DNA of 31,227 nucleotides, taken from assembly GCA_035626675.1 (NCBI GenBank), contig DASPNH010000162.1, forward strand, positions 1 to 31,227. The letters run 5' to 3'. The notes below the pieces were generated by a model. The model was not told the origin of the DNA, ran no database searches, and was given only the letters and a program-made list of their open reading frames with translations. Positions 8,213 to 16,244 of this stretch are shown here, in pieces. Numbering within the stretch: position 1 is the stretch's first letter; each line of letters starts with the position of its first letter. A program made the position numbers and the translations under genes. The DNA comes from DASPNH01 sp035626675. GTDB taxonomy: Bacteria; Desulfobacterota; Binatia; UBA1149; CAITLU01.

Positions 8213-9280
8213 CTACGTCGCCCTCTGCACCGGCAGGATCCAGGCGTTGTGGCGCCAGACCTCGTAGGTGGTTCCCGACGTGCAGAAGTCCTCGATCGAC
8301 ACGACGGTTCGGAGCTCCGTAGGCGGCTGCGCCGTGCGGCGGGACTGCACCAGGAAATCCAGGTTGGCGAACTGCGGATCGGCGCTGCCGCGCCGGCAAA
8401 GCTCGCGCGCGAGGTTCCAGAACACGATCGGGTCGCAGTGGATGCGCACGGGGACGACGGTGCTCAGCGTGCGCTCGCGGCTGCTGCCGTCGCGCCGGTG
8501 CTCGATCGCCCTCCCGCGGCACGCCACCGACGCGTCGAGCATGTGCAGCGCGAACAGCCGGCCTTCGCCGGTGATGGCGGTGTCGCCCGGGAAGAGGTGA
8601 TGCGCGATCTGAAGAAACGCGAATACGACGAGAACCGCCGCGGGCGCCGCCATCCCGTGACGCCGAGTGGACAGCGGCGCCGGCAGCAGACGCATGAGCG
8701 GAAAGATCGTCAGGATCGCGAACATCACGATGGGATAGAATGCGCCCACCACCGGCCACGAGCAGACGTGGAAAAGCACGACCTGCGCCATCGCCCCGTA
8801 GAACAGCACGCGACTGCGCGCGAGCAGTCCGAAGATCATCACCAGCTCGAGCAGCAGCACGTACGCGCACGCGGCCGGAACCAGGGGCTCGGGGATGAAC
8901 AGGGGACGGCGCCCCGACAGCGCGGCGCCGGACAGCCAGTCGGGATCGAGCTTGAGGATGCCGGCCCAGAAGTAGAACGACACGATCAGCAGTGGCAGCG
9001 TTGCGCGCTTGCCGCGCACCAGCAGGAAGACCAGCGTGGTCCACACCGCCATGTAGTGCTGGTTGGCGCGCAGGCGGTAGTCCTGCGCGACGATGAGGAC
9101 CTGCACGCACACCAGGGCCAGCAGCAGCCACCAGGCCCAGGCCGCGCTCGCAGGTCGCAGGAAAGCCAGCGCCGCCAGCACGGCAGCGGCCGCGTAGAGG
9201 TCGAGCAGGAGATCGATGGAGGATGGCGAGAGCAGGCGCCACGCGTGACAGCTCTCGAAGAACGGCCAGCAGATGGGCAC
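8213..9280 (-). CDS. HTTM-like polytopic membrane protein, start unresolved
   Basis: A protein of at least 355 residues with about eight hydrophobic segments in the N-terminal two thirds, then a soluble C-terminal domain. Segments such as FYFWAGILKLDPDWLSG resemble HTTM/vitamin K-dependent carboxylase-like proteins of unknown substrate. The first canonical start is the GTG at 9280, but coding-like sequence continues upstream in the same frame to about 9400, including a further membrane segment (FYGVALSLLHLVIYRF), with no ATG, GTG or TTG. An ATG at 9413 is in another frame and would join if the five-A run at 9370-9374 had one base fewer. The true N-terminus is probably near 9400. Confidence 0.65.
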   Translation of the reverse strand: MPICWPFFESCHAWRLLSPSSIDLLLDLYAAAAVLAALAFLRPASAAWAWWLLLALVCVQVLIVAQDYRLRANQHYMAVWTTLVFLLVRGKRATLPLLIVSFYFWAGILKLDPDWLSGAALSGRRPLFIPEPLVPAACAYVLLLELVMIFGLLARSRVLFYGAMAQVVLFHVCSWPVVGAFYPIVMFAILTIFPLMRLLPAPLSTRRHGMAAPAAVLVVFAFLQIAHHLFPGDTAITGEGRLFALHMLDASVACRGRAIEHRRDGSSRERTLSTVVPVRIHCDPIVFWNLARELCRRGSADPQFANLDFLVQSRRTAQPPTELRTVVSIEDFCTSGTTYEVWRHNAWILPVQRAT

Positions 9281-9449
9281 CGCCGCGGGGTCCAGGACGC
9301 GGGTCGGATCTACCGAGGTGTGCCAGAAGCGGTAGATGACAAGGTGCAGTAGCGAGAGCGCGACGCCGTAAAAACGCAGCGCCGGATCGAGAGCGATCTC
9401 CTCGATCCGGCATGCTGGCGGACTGTGCGATGAATCGGCGAGGATGCGG

Positions 9450-10028
9450 TCAGTCTTCGAAGGCCGGGCATCCCGCGGGAGCTTCGCTCTTGACGGCCAC
9501 GAAGATTCCCTTGACCGGATCGTCCTTCTTGACGGTTCCGTTCATTCCCGGGACCAGCCCGCAAATGTTGTTGCCTCCGGTCGAGAAGCGGTAGGCGATC
9601 GATCCGGTCGGCGGAGCACCGAGCAGCGGGAAAACGAACGGATAGCCGGTGCTCTTGAAGACGAGCTTGCCCTCGCGCAGCTTGGCGATGACCTTGATCC
9701 CGTCCTGGTCTTCCTTGTAGTTGAAGCCTGCCTTCTTCACCGTCCACATCGTGCTCAGCATGTCGATGCCGTTGGACCAGTCGTTGCGCTCGCTGCTGTA
9801 GAAGTACATATGCACGCTCTGTGCGTGCGGATTGAGCGTGTCCAGGGTCAAGGCCGGATCCTTGATGACGATCTTGACCTTGTACTTGGCCGGATCGGCG
9901 TTGTCCTTGATGACGAGCTTCTTCGTGGCCACCAGGAAGGTTGCCGAGCCGGCAAGCAGCTGCGGCGGGAAAGCCAGCATCGCAACCGACGCGATGCCGG
10001 CGGCCGCGAAACCCAACGTCCGATTCAT
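9450..10028 (-). CDS. Secreted protein of unknown function
   Basis: A 192-residue protein with a clear signal peptide (MNRTLGFAAAGIASVAMLAF, cleavage near AGSA). The mature part looks like a small beta-rich protein with many Lys and Val and two Cys near the C-terminus (NNICGLVPG and AGCPAF) that could form a disulphide. I do not recognise a family. It stands alone on the minus strand between the HTTM-like gene and a REP-like palindrome; the preceding CDS in this direction is another secreted protein. ATG start taken; no strong alternative. Confidence 0.7.
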   Translation of the reverse strand: MNRTLGFAAAGIASVAMLAFPPQLLAGSATFLVATKKLVIKDNADPAKYKVKIVIKDPALTLDTLNPHAQSVHMYFYSSERNDWSNGIDMLSTMWTVKKAGFNYKEDQDGIKVIAKLREGKLVFKSTGYPFVFPLLGAPPTGSIAYRFSTGGNNICGLVPGMNGTVKKDDPVKGIFVAVKSEAPAGCPAFED

Positions 10029-10083
10029 GATGTAGCCTCCATCGTCCGAGATGACCGCAGCCTAGCCACGTCGCGGCGACAGA

Positions 10084-10198
10084 AAAAGGGGTCGGCACCT
10101 TTTCGGCTGCCAAAAAGGTGCCTGGGCTTTCAGGGGACTGTCCCCTTAACTCCCAGGCACCTTTTTCCGGCAGCCGGAAAAAAGGTGCCTGACCCCTT
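10084..10198. repeat. Composite palindromic element (GGGGTC-GCACC type)
   Basis: Three nested or tandem hairpins: GGCACCTTTT/AAAAAGGTGCC (about 10094-10122), AGGGGACTGTCCCCT (about 10132-10146) and AGGCACCTTTTTCCGG/CCGGAAAAAAGGTGCCT (about 10155-10190). They are bounded by AAAAAGGGGTC and GACCCCTT, which pair with each other. It shares arms with elements at 24319 and 25970. The shape fits REP elements mobilised by RAYT transposases and it could act as a bidirectional terminator. It abuts the stop of the next gene. Confidence 0.75.
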
Positions 10199-10199
10199 C

Positions 10200-10886
10200 T
10201 CAGCAGGCCGGGCAGTGCACCTGCAGGGCGATGCCGATGGCGACCCGCAGCGCGATCAGCGCATCGGTGGCGGTCTTGGCCTCGTTGCCATCGAGGTCGC
10301 AGACGCACGGGTCACAGCTCAGCACTCCGACGGCGGCTCGCAGGACGGCAAGGGCGTCGGAGGCCTGTAGGGTGCCGTTGCCGTCGAAGTCGCCGCAGAC
10401 CACCGCCGGCAGCGTCGTGGTGGACGTGCTGGTGGTCGTGGTCTCGATGGCGCCGTCGCACTCGATCTTCGAGATCGTGATCTGGGCGTTGACCTGCTGG
10501 AAATTCGTATTGAATCCTGACTGACCGCTCAGATTGAAGTCGCCGGCCACCGGGAAACGGCTGGCCGGGATCCAGGTGCAGCGCGCGAAATCCTTCGGTC
10601 CGTTGATCGGAGTGGGCGTGCCCGAGGCCGTCAGGGTAAGCGTGCGCGTCTGATCCGCATCGGCGGCCGCGCCGATCGTGTTGCCGAGCAGCGTGCACTC
10701 GACGGCCGCGCCGGCTCCGGCGAACTCCCCAGGTGCGTTCTGGTAGATCGCGAACACCGACGCGCTGAAGAGCGGTGTGGAGGTGCCGATCCGGAACGTC
10801 AGGTCGCAGGACGGGCCGCCGGCGAAGGCAGGCGTGGCCAAGGCGAGCAGCGTGATCGCCGCGATAAGACCGATGGAACCAGGCAT
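10200..10886 (-). CDS. Secreted protein with C-terminal dockerin-like calcium-loop domain
   Basis: 228 residues from an ATG preceded by a good Shine-Dalgarno (GAGGGGAA). Signal peptide ends at about 23 (TPAFA). A beta-rich middle part of unknown function follows, then a Thr-rich linker (about 148-162, TTTTSTSTTTLP) and a C-terminal domain (about 163-228) with two EF-hand-like loops, DFDGNGTLQASDA and DLDGNEAKTATDA, and six Cys. This domain resembles dockerin type I repeats and recurs in two other proteins of the window (13698-14705 and 18558-20267). Likely exported and surface or extracellular. No cohesin partner is visible, so an anchoring role is only a guess. A longer in-frame start at 11057 is rejected because it precedes the signal peptide. 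Confidence 0.75.
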   Translation of the reverse strand: MPGSIGLIAAITLLALATPAFAGGPSCDLTFRIGTSTPLFSASVFAIYQNAPGEFAGAGAAVECTLLGNTIGAAADADQTRTLTLTASGTPTPINGPKDFARCTWIPASRFPVAGDFNLSGQSGFNTNFQQVNAQITISKIECDGAIETTTTSTSTTTLPAVVCGDFDGNGTLQASDALAVLRAAVGVLSCDPCVCDLDGNEAKTATDALIALRVAIGIALQVHCPAC

Positions 10887-11068
10887 GAAATTCCCCTCGC
10901 CGCCGGGCTGTCTTGCGCTGTCCGTGCCGGCGGCGGCGCGCGATGTAGCCAATCGCGCGTGCAGAGGAAAGCGCGCCGGTGTGCCGGACCGCGGCGACTT
11001 GAGTAGCCGCGTGTTGTCCCATAACCCTTCGTCCATCGGCGTCGCGTGGCGGCGCAAAGGCAGGCTTC

Positions 11069-12793
11069 ATGCACGATCTGGTCATTCGCGGCGGAACGGT
11101 GGTCGATGGCACGGGCACGGCGCCCATTGCGGCCGACGTGGCCATCGATGACGGGCGCATCACCGTCGTCGGCCGGGTCCAGGATCGCGGCCGCGAAGAG
11201 ATCGACGCGCGCGGCCTGATCGTCACGCCCGGCTTCGTCGACATCCACACGCACTACGACGGCCAGGCGACCTGGGATGCCGAGATGGCACCGTCGAGCT
11301 GGCACGGCGTCACCACCGTGGTCATGGGCAACTGCGGAGTCGGCTTCGCTCCGGCGCGTCCCGATCGCCGACAGTGGCTCATCGGCCTGATGGAAGGCGT
11401 CGAGGACATTCCCGGCACGGCCCTGGCCGAGGGCATGACGTGGGATTGGGAGACATTCCCGCAGTATCTGGACGCGCTCGAAAAGCTGCCGCGCACGGTC
11501 GACGTCGGCACGCACGTTCCGCACGGCGCCGTGCGCGCCTACGTCATGGGCGACCGCGGCGCGCGCAACGAGGCGCCTACGCCTCAGGACATCGCCGCGA
11601 TGTCCGCCATCGTCGAAGAGGGCCTGCGCGCCGGTGCGCTCGGCTTTTCGACCTCGCGCACCGCGCTGCACAAATCGATCGACGGCGAGCTGGTGCCCGG
11701 CACCACCGCCACCAAGGACGAGCTGATCGGCATCGGCCGCGCGATGGGACGGGTGGGCCACGGCGTCTTCGAGATGGCCTCGGACCTCGAGCCCGAGTGG
11801 AACGAATTCGAGTGGATGGGCCAGCTCAGCCGCGAGACCGGGCTCCCGGTCACGTTCGCGGCGCTGCAGTCGATGGCCAAGGGGCTGTCGATCGAGCAGC
11901 AGATCGCGCAGATGGCCGAGCAGAACGCGCGCGGCGCGCGTATCGTCGCGCAGATCGCGCTGCGCGGAAACGGCATCATCATGGGCTGGCGCGGCACCGT
12001 CCATCCCTTCATGTTCCGGCCTTCCTGGTGGGAGATCGCCGGGCAGCCGTGGGAGAAGCAGCTCGCCACGCTGAAGGATCCGGCGTTTCGTGCGCGCATC
12101 GTTTCCGAGGAGCCGATGTTCCCGCCCACCGACGTCATCGGCGTGCTCAAGGTCATCGCCGGCCGATGGTCGAGCCAGTACGAGATGGGCGAGCGCTTCG
12201 ACTACGAGCCGACGCGCGCCGACACGATCGAGGCGCGCGCGGCGGCGGCGGGCGTCAGCGGCGCCGAGTATGCCTACGACCTGCTGATGCGCGACGGGGG
12301 AACCGGCTTCATCTACCTGCCCATCCTCAACTACGTCGACGGCAACCTCGACTTCCTCGAGGCGCTGCAGATGCGCGAGGACTGCGTCAACTCGCTGTCG
12401 GACGGCGGCGCGCACTGCGGCACGATCTGCGATGCCGCATCGCCGACGTTCATGCTCCAGCACTGGGTGCGCGACCGTAAGCGCAAGACCATCGCGCTGG
12501 AGATCGCGGTCAAGCGCCAGTGCCGCGACACCGCGCTGCTGTACGGTCTGGGCGACCGCGGCGTGCTGGCACCGGGCTATCTCGCCGACGTCAACGTGAT
12601 CGACATGCAGCGCCTGCATCTGGGCCGGCCATGGCTGGCGTTCGATCTGCCGGCCGGCGGCAAGCGTCTGCTGCAGAAGGCCGACGGCTATGTGGCCACC
12701 ATCAAGTCGGGCCAGGTCACGTTCCGCGACGGGGTCATGCAGGGACCGACTCCCGGCAAGGTGCTGCGCGGCCCGCGCGGGCTTTGTGCCTGA
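11069..12793 (+). CDS. N-acyl-D-amino-acid deacylase-like amidohydrolase
   Basis: A 574-residue metal-dependent amidohydrolase. It begins with the composite-domain pattern LVIRGGTVVDGTG, then PGFVDIHTHYDGQ with the HTH metal ligands (about 63-65), and ends with the typical GVLAPGYLADVNVID and FRDGVMQGPTPGKVLRG. NCGVGFAP at about 89-96 and SDGGAHCGT at about 445-453 are characteristic of the D-aminoacylase branch. Such enzymes hydrolyse N-acylated D-amino acids or related cyclic amides; the actual substrate is unknown, and many environmental genomes carry uncharacterised paralogues. ATG start with AAAGGCAGG upstream. It ends 2 nt before rnhB and is probably co-transcribed with it. Confidence 0.85.
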   Translation: MHDLVIRGGTVVDGTGTAPIAADVAIDDGRITVVGRVQDRGREEIDARGLIVTPGFVDIHTHYDGQATWDAEMAPSSWHGVTTVVMGNCGVGFAPARPDRRQWLIGLMEGVEDIPGTALAEGMTWDWETFPQYLDALEKLPRTVDVGTHVPHGAVRAYVMGDRGARNEAPTPQDIAAMSAIVEEGLRAGALGFSTSRTALHKSIDGELVPGTTATKDELIGIGRAMGRVGHGVFEMASDLEPEWNEFEWMGQLSRETGLPVTFAALQSMAKGLSIEQQIAQMAEQNARGARIVAQIALRGNGIIMGWRGTVHPFMFRPSWWEIAGQPWEKQLATLKDPAFRARIVSEEPMFPPTDVIGVLKVIAGRWSSQYEMGERFDYEPTRADTIEARAAAAGVSGAEYAYDLLMRDGGTGFIYLPILNYVDGNLDFLEALQMREDCVNSLSDGGAHCGTICDAASPTFMLQHWVRDRKRKTIALEIAVKRQCRDTALLYGLGDRGVLAPGYLADVNVIDMQRLHLGRPWLAFDLPAGGKRLLQKADGYVATIKSGQVTFRDGVMQGPTPGKVLRGPRGLCA

Positions 12794-12795
12794 GC

Positions 12796-13626
12796 ATGTC
12801 CTCGCCAACGGCAAGGCTCGCGCTCCCCGACCTTCGTCGCCGCTATGTCGACGAGGGCCGGCCGCTGCCGCAGGAGGTCGAGATTGCCCTGCGCGCCGAT
12901 ACGCGCGCGGCGGCGCGCGCGATCCTTGCGGCGGTCGAAAAGCGGCGGCGCGCCAATCGCTCGGAGGGACAGCGCCTGCGTCACCTGTTTCGCTACGAGC
13001 AGGAAGCGTGGGCCAGCGGCGTCACGCGCATCGCCGGAGTGGACGAAGCCGGCATGTCCCCACTGGCCGGCCCCGTGGTTGCGGGCGCCGTCATTCTTCC
13101 CGTGGGCTGGCGCCACACCGGCATCGACGATTCCAAGAAGCTGGATGCCGAGGAGCGTGCGCACCTGGTGATCCAGATCAAGGCCAACGCGGTTGCGTGG
13201 GGAGTGGGCATCGTCTCGCCCGAAGAGATCGACCGCATCAACATCTACCACGCCGGCCTGCTGGCGATGAAGCGCGCCGTCGAAGCGCTGGCCACGGTTC
13301 CGGACCATCTCTTCATCGACGCCCGCAAGCTCGCCGACGTGCCGATTCCGCAGAAGTCGATCGTCCACGGCGATGCGCTCAGCTTCTCGATCGCCGCCGC
13401 CAGCATCATCGCCAAGACCGCCCGCGACGCGATCATGATCGAGCTCGACCGCGAGCATCCCGGCTACGGATTCGCGCGCCACAAGGGCTATCCGGTGCCC
13501 GAGCATTGCGCGGCGCTGGACCAGCGCGGCGCCTGCCCGATCCATCGCCGTTCCTTCGCGCCGGTGCGCAAGGCGCTGGGCCTGGCGCCGGTGGCAGAGA
13601 ACGGACCGGAGATGAGCGAGGCGTGA
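12796..13626 (+). CDS. rnhB: Ribonuclease HII with N-terminal extension and altered GRG motif
   Basis: A 276-residue RNase HII, which removes ribonucleotides from DNA. The catalytic acidic residues are present: GVDEAG (Asp83, Glu84), DARKL (Asp175) and KTARDAIM (Asp211). Two deviations: the canonical GRGPLAGP is GMSPLAGP here, altering the GRG element that reads the RNA-DNA junction in type 2 enzymes, and there is a basic helical extension of about 75 residues before the catalytic core (usual length near 200). The ATG lies 2 nt after the amidohydrolase stop. The assignment is firm; the effect of the changes is unknown. Confidence 0.92.
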   Translation: MSSPTARLALPDLRRRYVDEGRPLPQEVEIALRADTRAAARAILAAVEKRRRANRSEGQRLRHLFRYEQEAWASGVTRIAGVDEAGMSPLAGPVVAGAVILPVGWRHTGIDDSKKLDAEERAHLVIQIKANAVAWGVGIVSPEEIDRINIYHAGLLAMKRAVEALATVPDHLFIDARKLADVPIPQKSIVHGDALSFSIAAASIIAKTARDAIMIELDREHPGYGFARHKGYPVPEHCAALDQRGACPIHRRSFAPVRKALGLAPVAENGPEMSEA

Positions 13627-13633
13627 TCGGAAC

Positions 13634-13685
13634 GGGGCCAGGTACGGAATCGTGAATCCAGGGCGATTCACGCGGTACCTGACCC
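13634..13685. repeat. Palindromic REP-like element (CCAGGTAC type)
   Basis: GGGGCCAGGTAC (13634-13645) faces GTACCTGACCC (13675-13685); inside, GTGAATC and GATTCAC pair around a short loop. It lies between the convergent ends of rnhB and a secreted protein. Architecture is like the GGCACC palindromes elsewhere but with a different core, so it may be a second REP class. Confidence 0.65.
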
Positions 13686-13697
13686 GATCGGAATTCG

Positions 13698-14705
13698 TCA
13701 GTCCGGTTCGGCGCAGTCCAGGGTGACGGGGAGGCCGACCGCATATTGCAGGTCGCGTAGCGCGTCGGCGGCGACGATGACGCCGGAACCGTCGGTGTCG
13801 CACAGACAAAGCTCGCACTGGAGCAGGCCCGTGGCGGCGCGCAGGATGTAGCCCGCGTCCACCGCGGTGACCTTCAGGAACGGCGTGGAAGGGTCCCCGC
13901 AGAACTGCCCGTTGCATTCGCAAAGGTCGCCGAGGCCGTTCTCGTTCAGGTCGGCCTGATCCGGATTGGCCACGAACGGGCAGTTGTCCTCGTCGTCGGC
14001 TATTCCGTCGGTGTCGGTGTCGACGATGCCACCCTCGTCGGCAGCCACGATCGAGAGGTTGTCGAAGGCCAGGTAACCGCTCTGGATGACGTCGAACAGC
14101 ACCGAGACGTGATCGTCGGTGGCGCCACTGGCATCGAGCGATGCGGTGACGAAGGTCCAGGCGAACGTCCACTGGTCCGGTGCGGCGATGCCGGTCAGAT
14201 CGACGGTGTCGAGCACGGTCTGGTTAAAGGCGAACGTGCCGCCGGGACTATCCAGCAGCGAGACGCGCATGATCGGAACCGCGACGCCGAAGGGCCCGCC
14301 GCAGCCGTTGACGTCGATCGAGGACAGGTCGAAGCCGACGTTGATGAACTCGCGGCCCCCGCGATCGAAGGTCAGGGCCAGAAGATCGTCCTGCTGGGCG
14401 CTCTGCATGCCGAGCGAGATGGCGCCGCCGTTGCCCTCCGGATCGCTGTAGAGGCCCTGGCTGTCGTCATGGATGACGGCCTCGACCGTGAACTGCTGAT
14501 GGTAGGTGAAGCCTTCGCCGCCGTAGAGCTGGTTGATGTTGGTCTGATCGAGCGAGTTTCCGCATTCGATCGTGACGGCCTCGTTCGGGCTCTCGAAGTC
14601 GTTCGAGTAGAGGACGATGCTCTGGGCAGCGGCGTGGAATGCCGTGGCGGCCAGCATTGCCAGAACGATTGCGACGAACATTCCCTGATCGAGCATGCGT
14701 TTCAT
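13698..14705 (-). CDS. Secreted protein with thrombospondin type 3-like and dockerin-like C-terminus
   Basis: 335 residues; ATG with GGAGG six bases upstream. Signal peptide (about 1-28, ending AAAQS). The N-terminal 200 residues look like a beta-sandwich (for example FAWTFVTASLDASG and GYLAFDNLSIVAADE), similar in style to carbohydrate-binding or discoidin-like modules. Then a thrombospondin type 3-like calcium repeat (DTDTDGIADDEDNCPFVANP, about 230-265) and a C-terminal Cys-rich dockerin-like domain (about 268-335) with DTDGSGVIVAADA. The second protein in the window with this terminal domain. Exported; role unknown. Confidence 0.78.
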   Translation of the reverse strand: MKRMLDQGMFVAIVLAMLAATAFHAAAQSIVLYSNDFESPNEAVTIECGNSLDQTNINQLYGGEGFTYHQQFTVEAVIHDDSQGLYSDPEGNGGAISLGMQSAQQDDLLALTFDRGGREFINVGFDLSSIDVNGCGGPFGVAVPIMRVSLLDSPGGTFAFNQTVLDTVDLTGIAAPDQWTFAWTFVTASLDASGATDDHVSVLFDVIQSGYLAFDNLSIVAADEGGIVDTDTDGIADDEDNCPFVANPDQADLNENGLGDLCECNGQFCGDPSTPFLKVTAVDAGYILRAATGLLQCELCLCDTDGSGVIVAADALRDLQYAVGLPVTLDCAEPD

Positions 14706-14939
14706 GGAGGACCTCCGGCCGCATCGTCGTTGCGCGCGGCGCCGTGGCCAGATTGCACGTCGTCGGCGAGATGGGAAACCGCTCCCACGCTTTGCGAGCA
14801 GGAAACGCGCGCGTGGCCGATCGGCCAGCTCACGCACATGAGCCGGACGGATCGCCCGCGTTGACTGGCGAGCTCAGGCGGACTACAGCCCGCGAATCGC
14901 GAGCATGACCCGCAACGACCAGCGACACAGGAGGCTCCA

Positions 14940-15347
14940 GTGAACGTCGAACTTTTGAACCCGGACGGCGTCTTCAAACCCGATTCGTTCTTTCAGGTGA
15001 GCATCGCGTCGGGCTCGAAGATCGTTTCGCTTTCGGGACAGGTCGCGGTGGACGAGCAGGGACGGCTCATCGGCGAGGGCAACCTCGCGGCGCAATCGGA
15101 GCAGGTCTACCGCAACGTCTTTCATGCACTGCGAGGCGCCGGCGCCTCCTTCGATCAGGTTGCCAAGCTGACGGTGTACGTACCGAACTGGTCACCCGAG
15201 AAGATGGGACAGCTGATCGAAGGCGCCATGCGCGCGGCTCAGGAACTGGGCTTCGACCCGCGCCGGCCGATCACGCTGGTGGGCGTGGCCGCGCTGTCCA
15301 GCCCGGATCATCTCGTCGAAGTCGAAGCGATGGCGGTGTTGCCCTAG
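14940..15347 (+). CDS. RidA/YjgF-family protein
   Basis: A 135-residue protein of the YjgF/YER057c/UK114 family. Seen: FFQVSIASGSKIVSLSGQVA (strand, then SGQ), the central NVFHALRGAGASFDQVAKLTVYV typical of the family, and the C-terminal LVEVEAMAVLP matching the usual (I/V)E(I/V)EA(I/V)A. RidA members deaminate reactive enamine/imine intermediates of amino-acid metabolism, but many subfamilies lack the conserved Arg; here the equivalent segment reads PITLVGVAALSSPDHLVEVE without the classical RxxVxVxxLP arginine, so the activity is uncertain. GTG start after AGGAGG. Its 3' end faces nasT at 10 nt. Confidence 0.85.
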   Translation: MNVELLNPDGVFKPDSFFQVSIASGSKIVSLSGQVAVDEQGRLIGEGNLAAQSEQVYRNVFHALRGAGASFDQVAKLTVYVPNWSPEKMGQLIEGAMRAAQELGFDPRRPITLVGVAALSSPDHLVEVEAMAVLP

Positions 15348-15357
15348 GGATTTCCAG

Positions 15358-15951
15358 TCAGACCGGCTCCTCCCCGAGCAGCTCGGCGGCCACGAGGATG
15401 CTGCTGGCGACCTCGCCGATGCGGCGGCCCTGATTCATGGCCGACTGCCGCAGCATCGTGTACGCCTCCTCCTCGCTCATCCCGCGCCGCTTCATCAGGA
15501 TGCCTTTGGCGCGCTCGATGGTGCGCCGCTCGCCCAGGGCCTGCCGGGTGCGTTCGAGCTCGTCGCGCAGCCGGTCGAAAGCCGCGAAGCGCGACACCGC
15601 CATCTCCAGGATCGGCCGCACGCGCTCCTTGCGAAGTCCGTCGACGACGTAGGCGGAAACGCCGGCCTCGATGGCGGCCTCGATCATGGCGGCGTCGCTG
15701 CGGTCGACGAACATCGCGATCGGCCTGCGGACGGCGCGCGTGACCTCGAACATGTGCTCGAGCGCTTCGCGGTCGGGGTTCTCGAGGTCGATGACGACGA
15801 CGTCTGGCGCAAGCTCCTGGATGCGCCGGACCAGGCCGCGCGTTTCGGCCACGACCGTCACGTCGCTGTAGCCGGCGTCGCGCAAGCCCTCCTCGATGAT
15901 GGAGGCGCGCACGCCGTTCTGGTGGATCACGAGTATGGAAAGTCCTGGCAT
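15358..15951 (-). CDS. nasT: NasT-type ANTAR response regulator (transcription antiterminator)
   Basis: 197 residues from the ATG at 15951, the usual NasT size. Receiver domain (about 1-120): the acidic pair near the N-terminus is absent (ILVIHQNG), while the acceptor-like Asp is kept (VVVIDLENPD, Asp55), as in characterised NasT proteins. ANTAR domain at about 130-185: ERRTIERAKGILMKRRGMSEEEAY then MLRQSAMNQGRRIGEVA, the three-helix RNA-binding fold. NasT binds paired hairpins in nascent leader RNA and prevents termination of nitrate genes; two matching leaders lie in this window. Its usual repressor partner NasS is not seen. Divergent from nrtA. An upstream in-frame extension to 16239 is low-complexity and rejected. 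Confidence 0.92.
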   Translation of the reverse strand: MPGLSILVIHQNGVRASIIEEGLRDAGYSDVTVVAETRGLVRRIQELAPDVVVIDLENPDREALEHMFEVTRAVRRPIAMFVDRSDAAMIEAAIEAGVSAYVVDGLRKERVRPILEMAVSRFAAFDRLRDELERTRQALGERRTIERAKGILMKRRGMSEEEAYTMLRQSAMNQGRRIGEVASSILVAAELLGEEPV

Positions 15952-16024
15952 CGGCTGGGCAGGGCCGTCGGAGGCGCTGACGCCGGCAGTTGCGGCCTTG
16001 CCCGCAATCGAAGGAGCAATGTTC

Positions 16025-16053
16025 GCACCAACGGCGCTAAACGCCGTTGGCGC
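16025..16053. promoter_or_regulatory. Long inverted repeat in the nasT-nrtA intergenic region
   Basis: CCAACGGCG (16028-16036), loop CTAAA, CGCCGTTGG (16042-16050), with two further pairs outside one mismatch. It sits about 75 nt upstream of the nasT start and 130 nt upstream of the nrtA promoter. It could be a regulator site or an RNA hairpin in the nasT 5' UTR. Confidence 0.45.
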
Positions 16054-16114
16054 AGGTTTCGAAGCATCCGGACGATGCATCGCAGCGGCGCTGCTCACGC
16101 AGCAGTCAGCGCCG

Positions 16115-16131
16115 TGCCCAGAGCTTGGGCA
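16115..16131. promoter_or_regulatory. NtrC-like 17-bp dyad upstream of nrtA promoter
   Basis: TGCCCAGAGCTTGGGCA has the length and spacing of an NtrC site (TGCAC-N7-GTGCA) with one symmetrical change in each half. It is about 66-82 nt upstream of the -12 element, closer than usual. Weaker than the site at 7164. Confidence 0.35.
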
Positions 16132-16182
16132 CGATCGGCCGCTTCCTCGCACAAAGCCTCGCCGAATTCCCGATAGACACCG

Positions 16183-16198
16183 TGGCACGTCTCCTGCT
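16183..16198 (+). promoter_or_regulatory. Sigma-54 (-24/-12) promoter of nrtA
   Basis: TGGCACGTCTCCTGCT matches TGGCAC-N5-TTGCW with one mismatch. The -24 GG is at 16184-16185 and the -12 GC at 16196-16197. Predicted start near 16209, giving a leader of about 155 nt. The distance from the -12 C to hairpin P1 is 48 nt, identical to the nrtB promoter. Confidence 0.72.
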
Positions 16199-16244
16199 CT
16201 CGTGGCTGCGGCGGTCGCACCTGCACGTGCGGTCGTCATCTCGC

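Noticed and set aside
15952..16239. N-terminal extension of NasT to 16239
   Set aside because: The extension is low-complexity, crosses the nrtA promoter region, and the product from 15951 has the exact NasT length.
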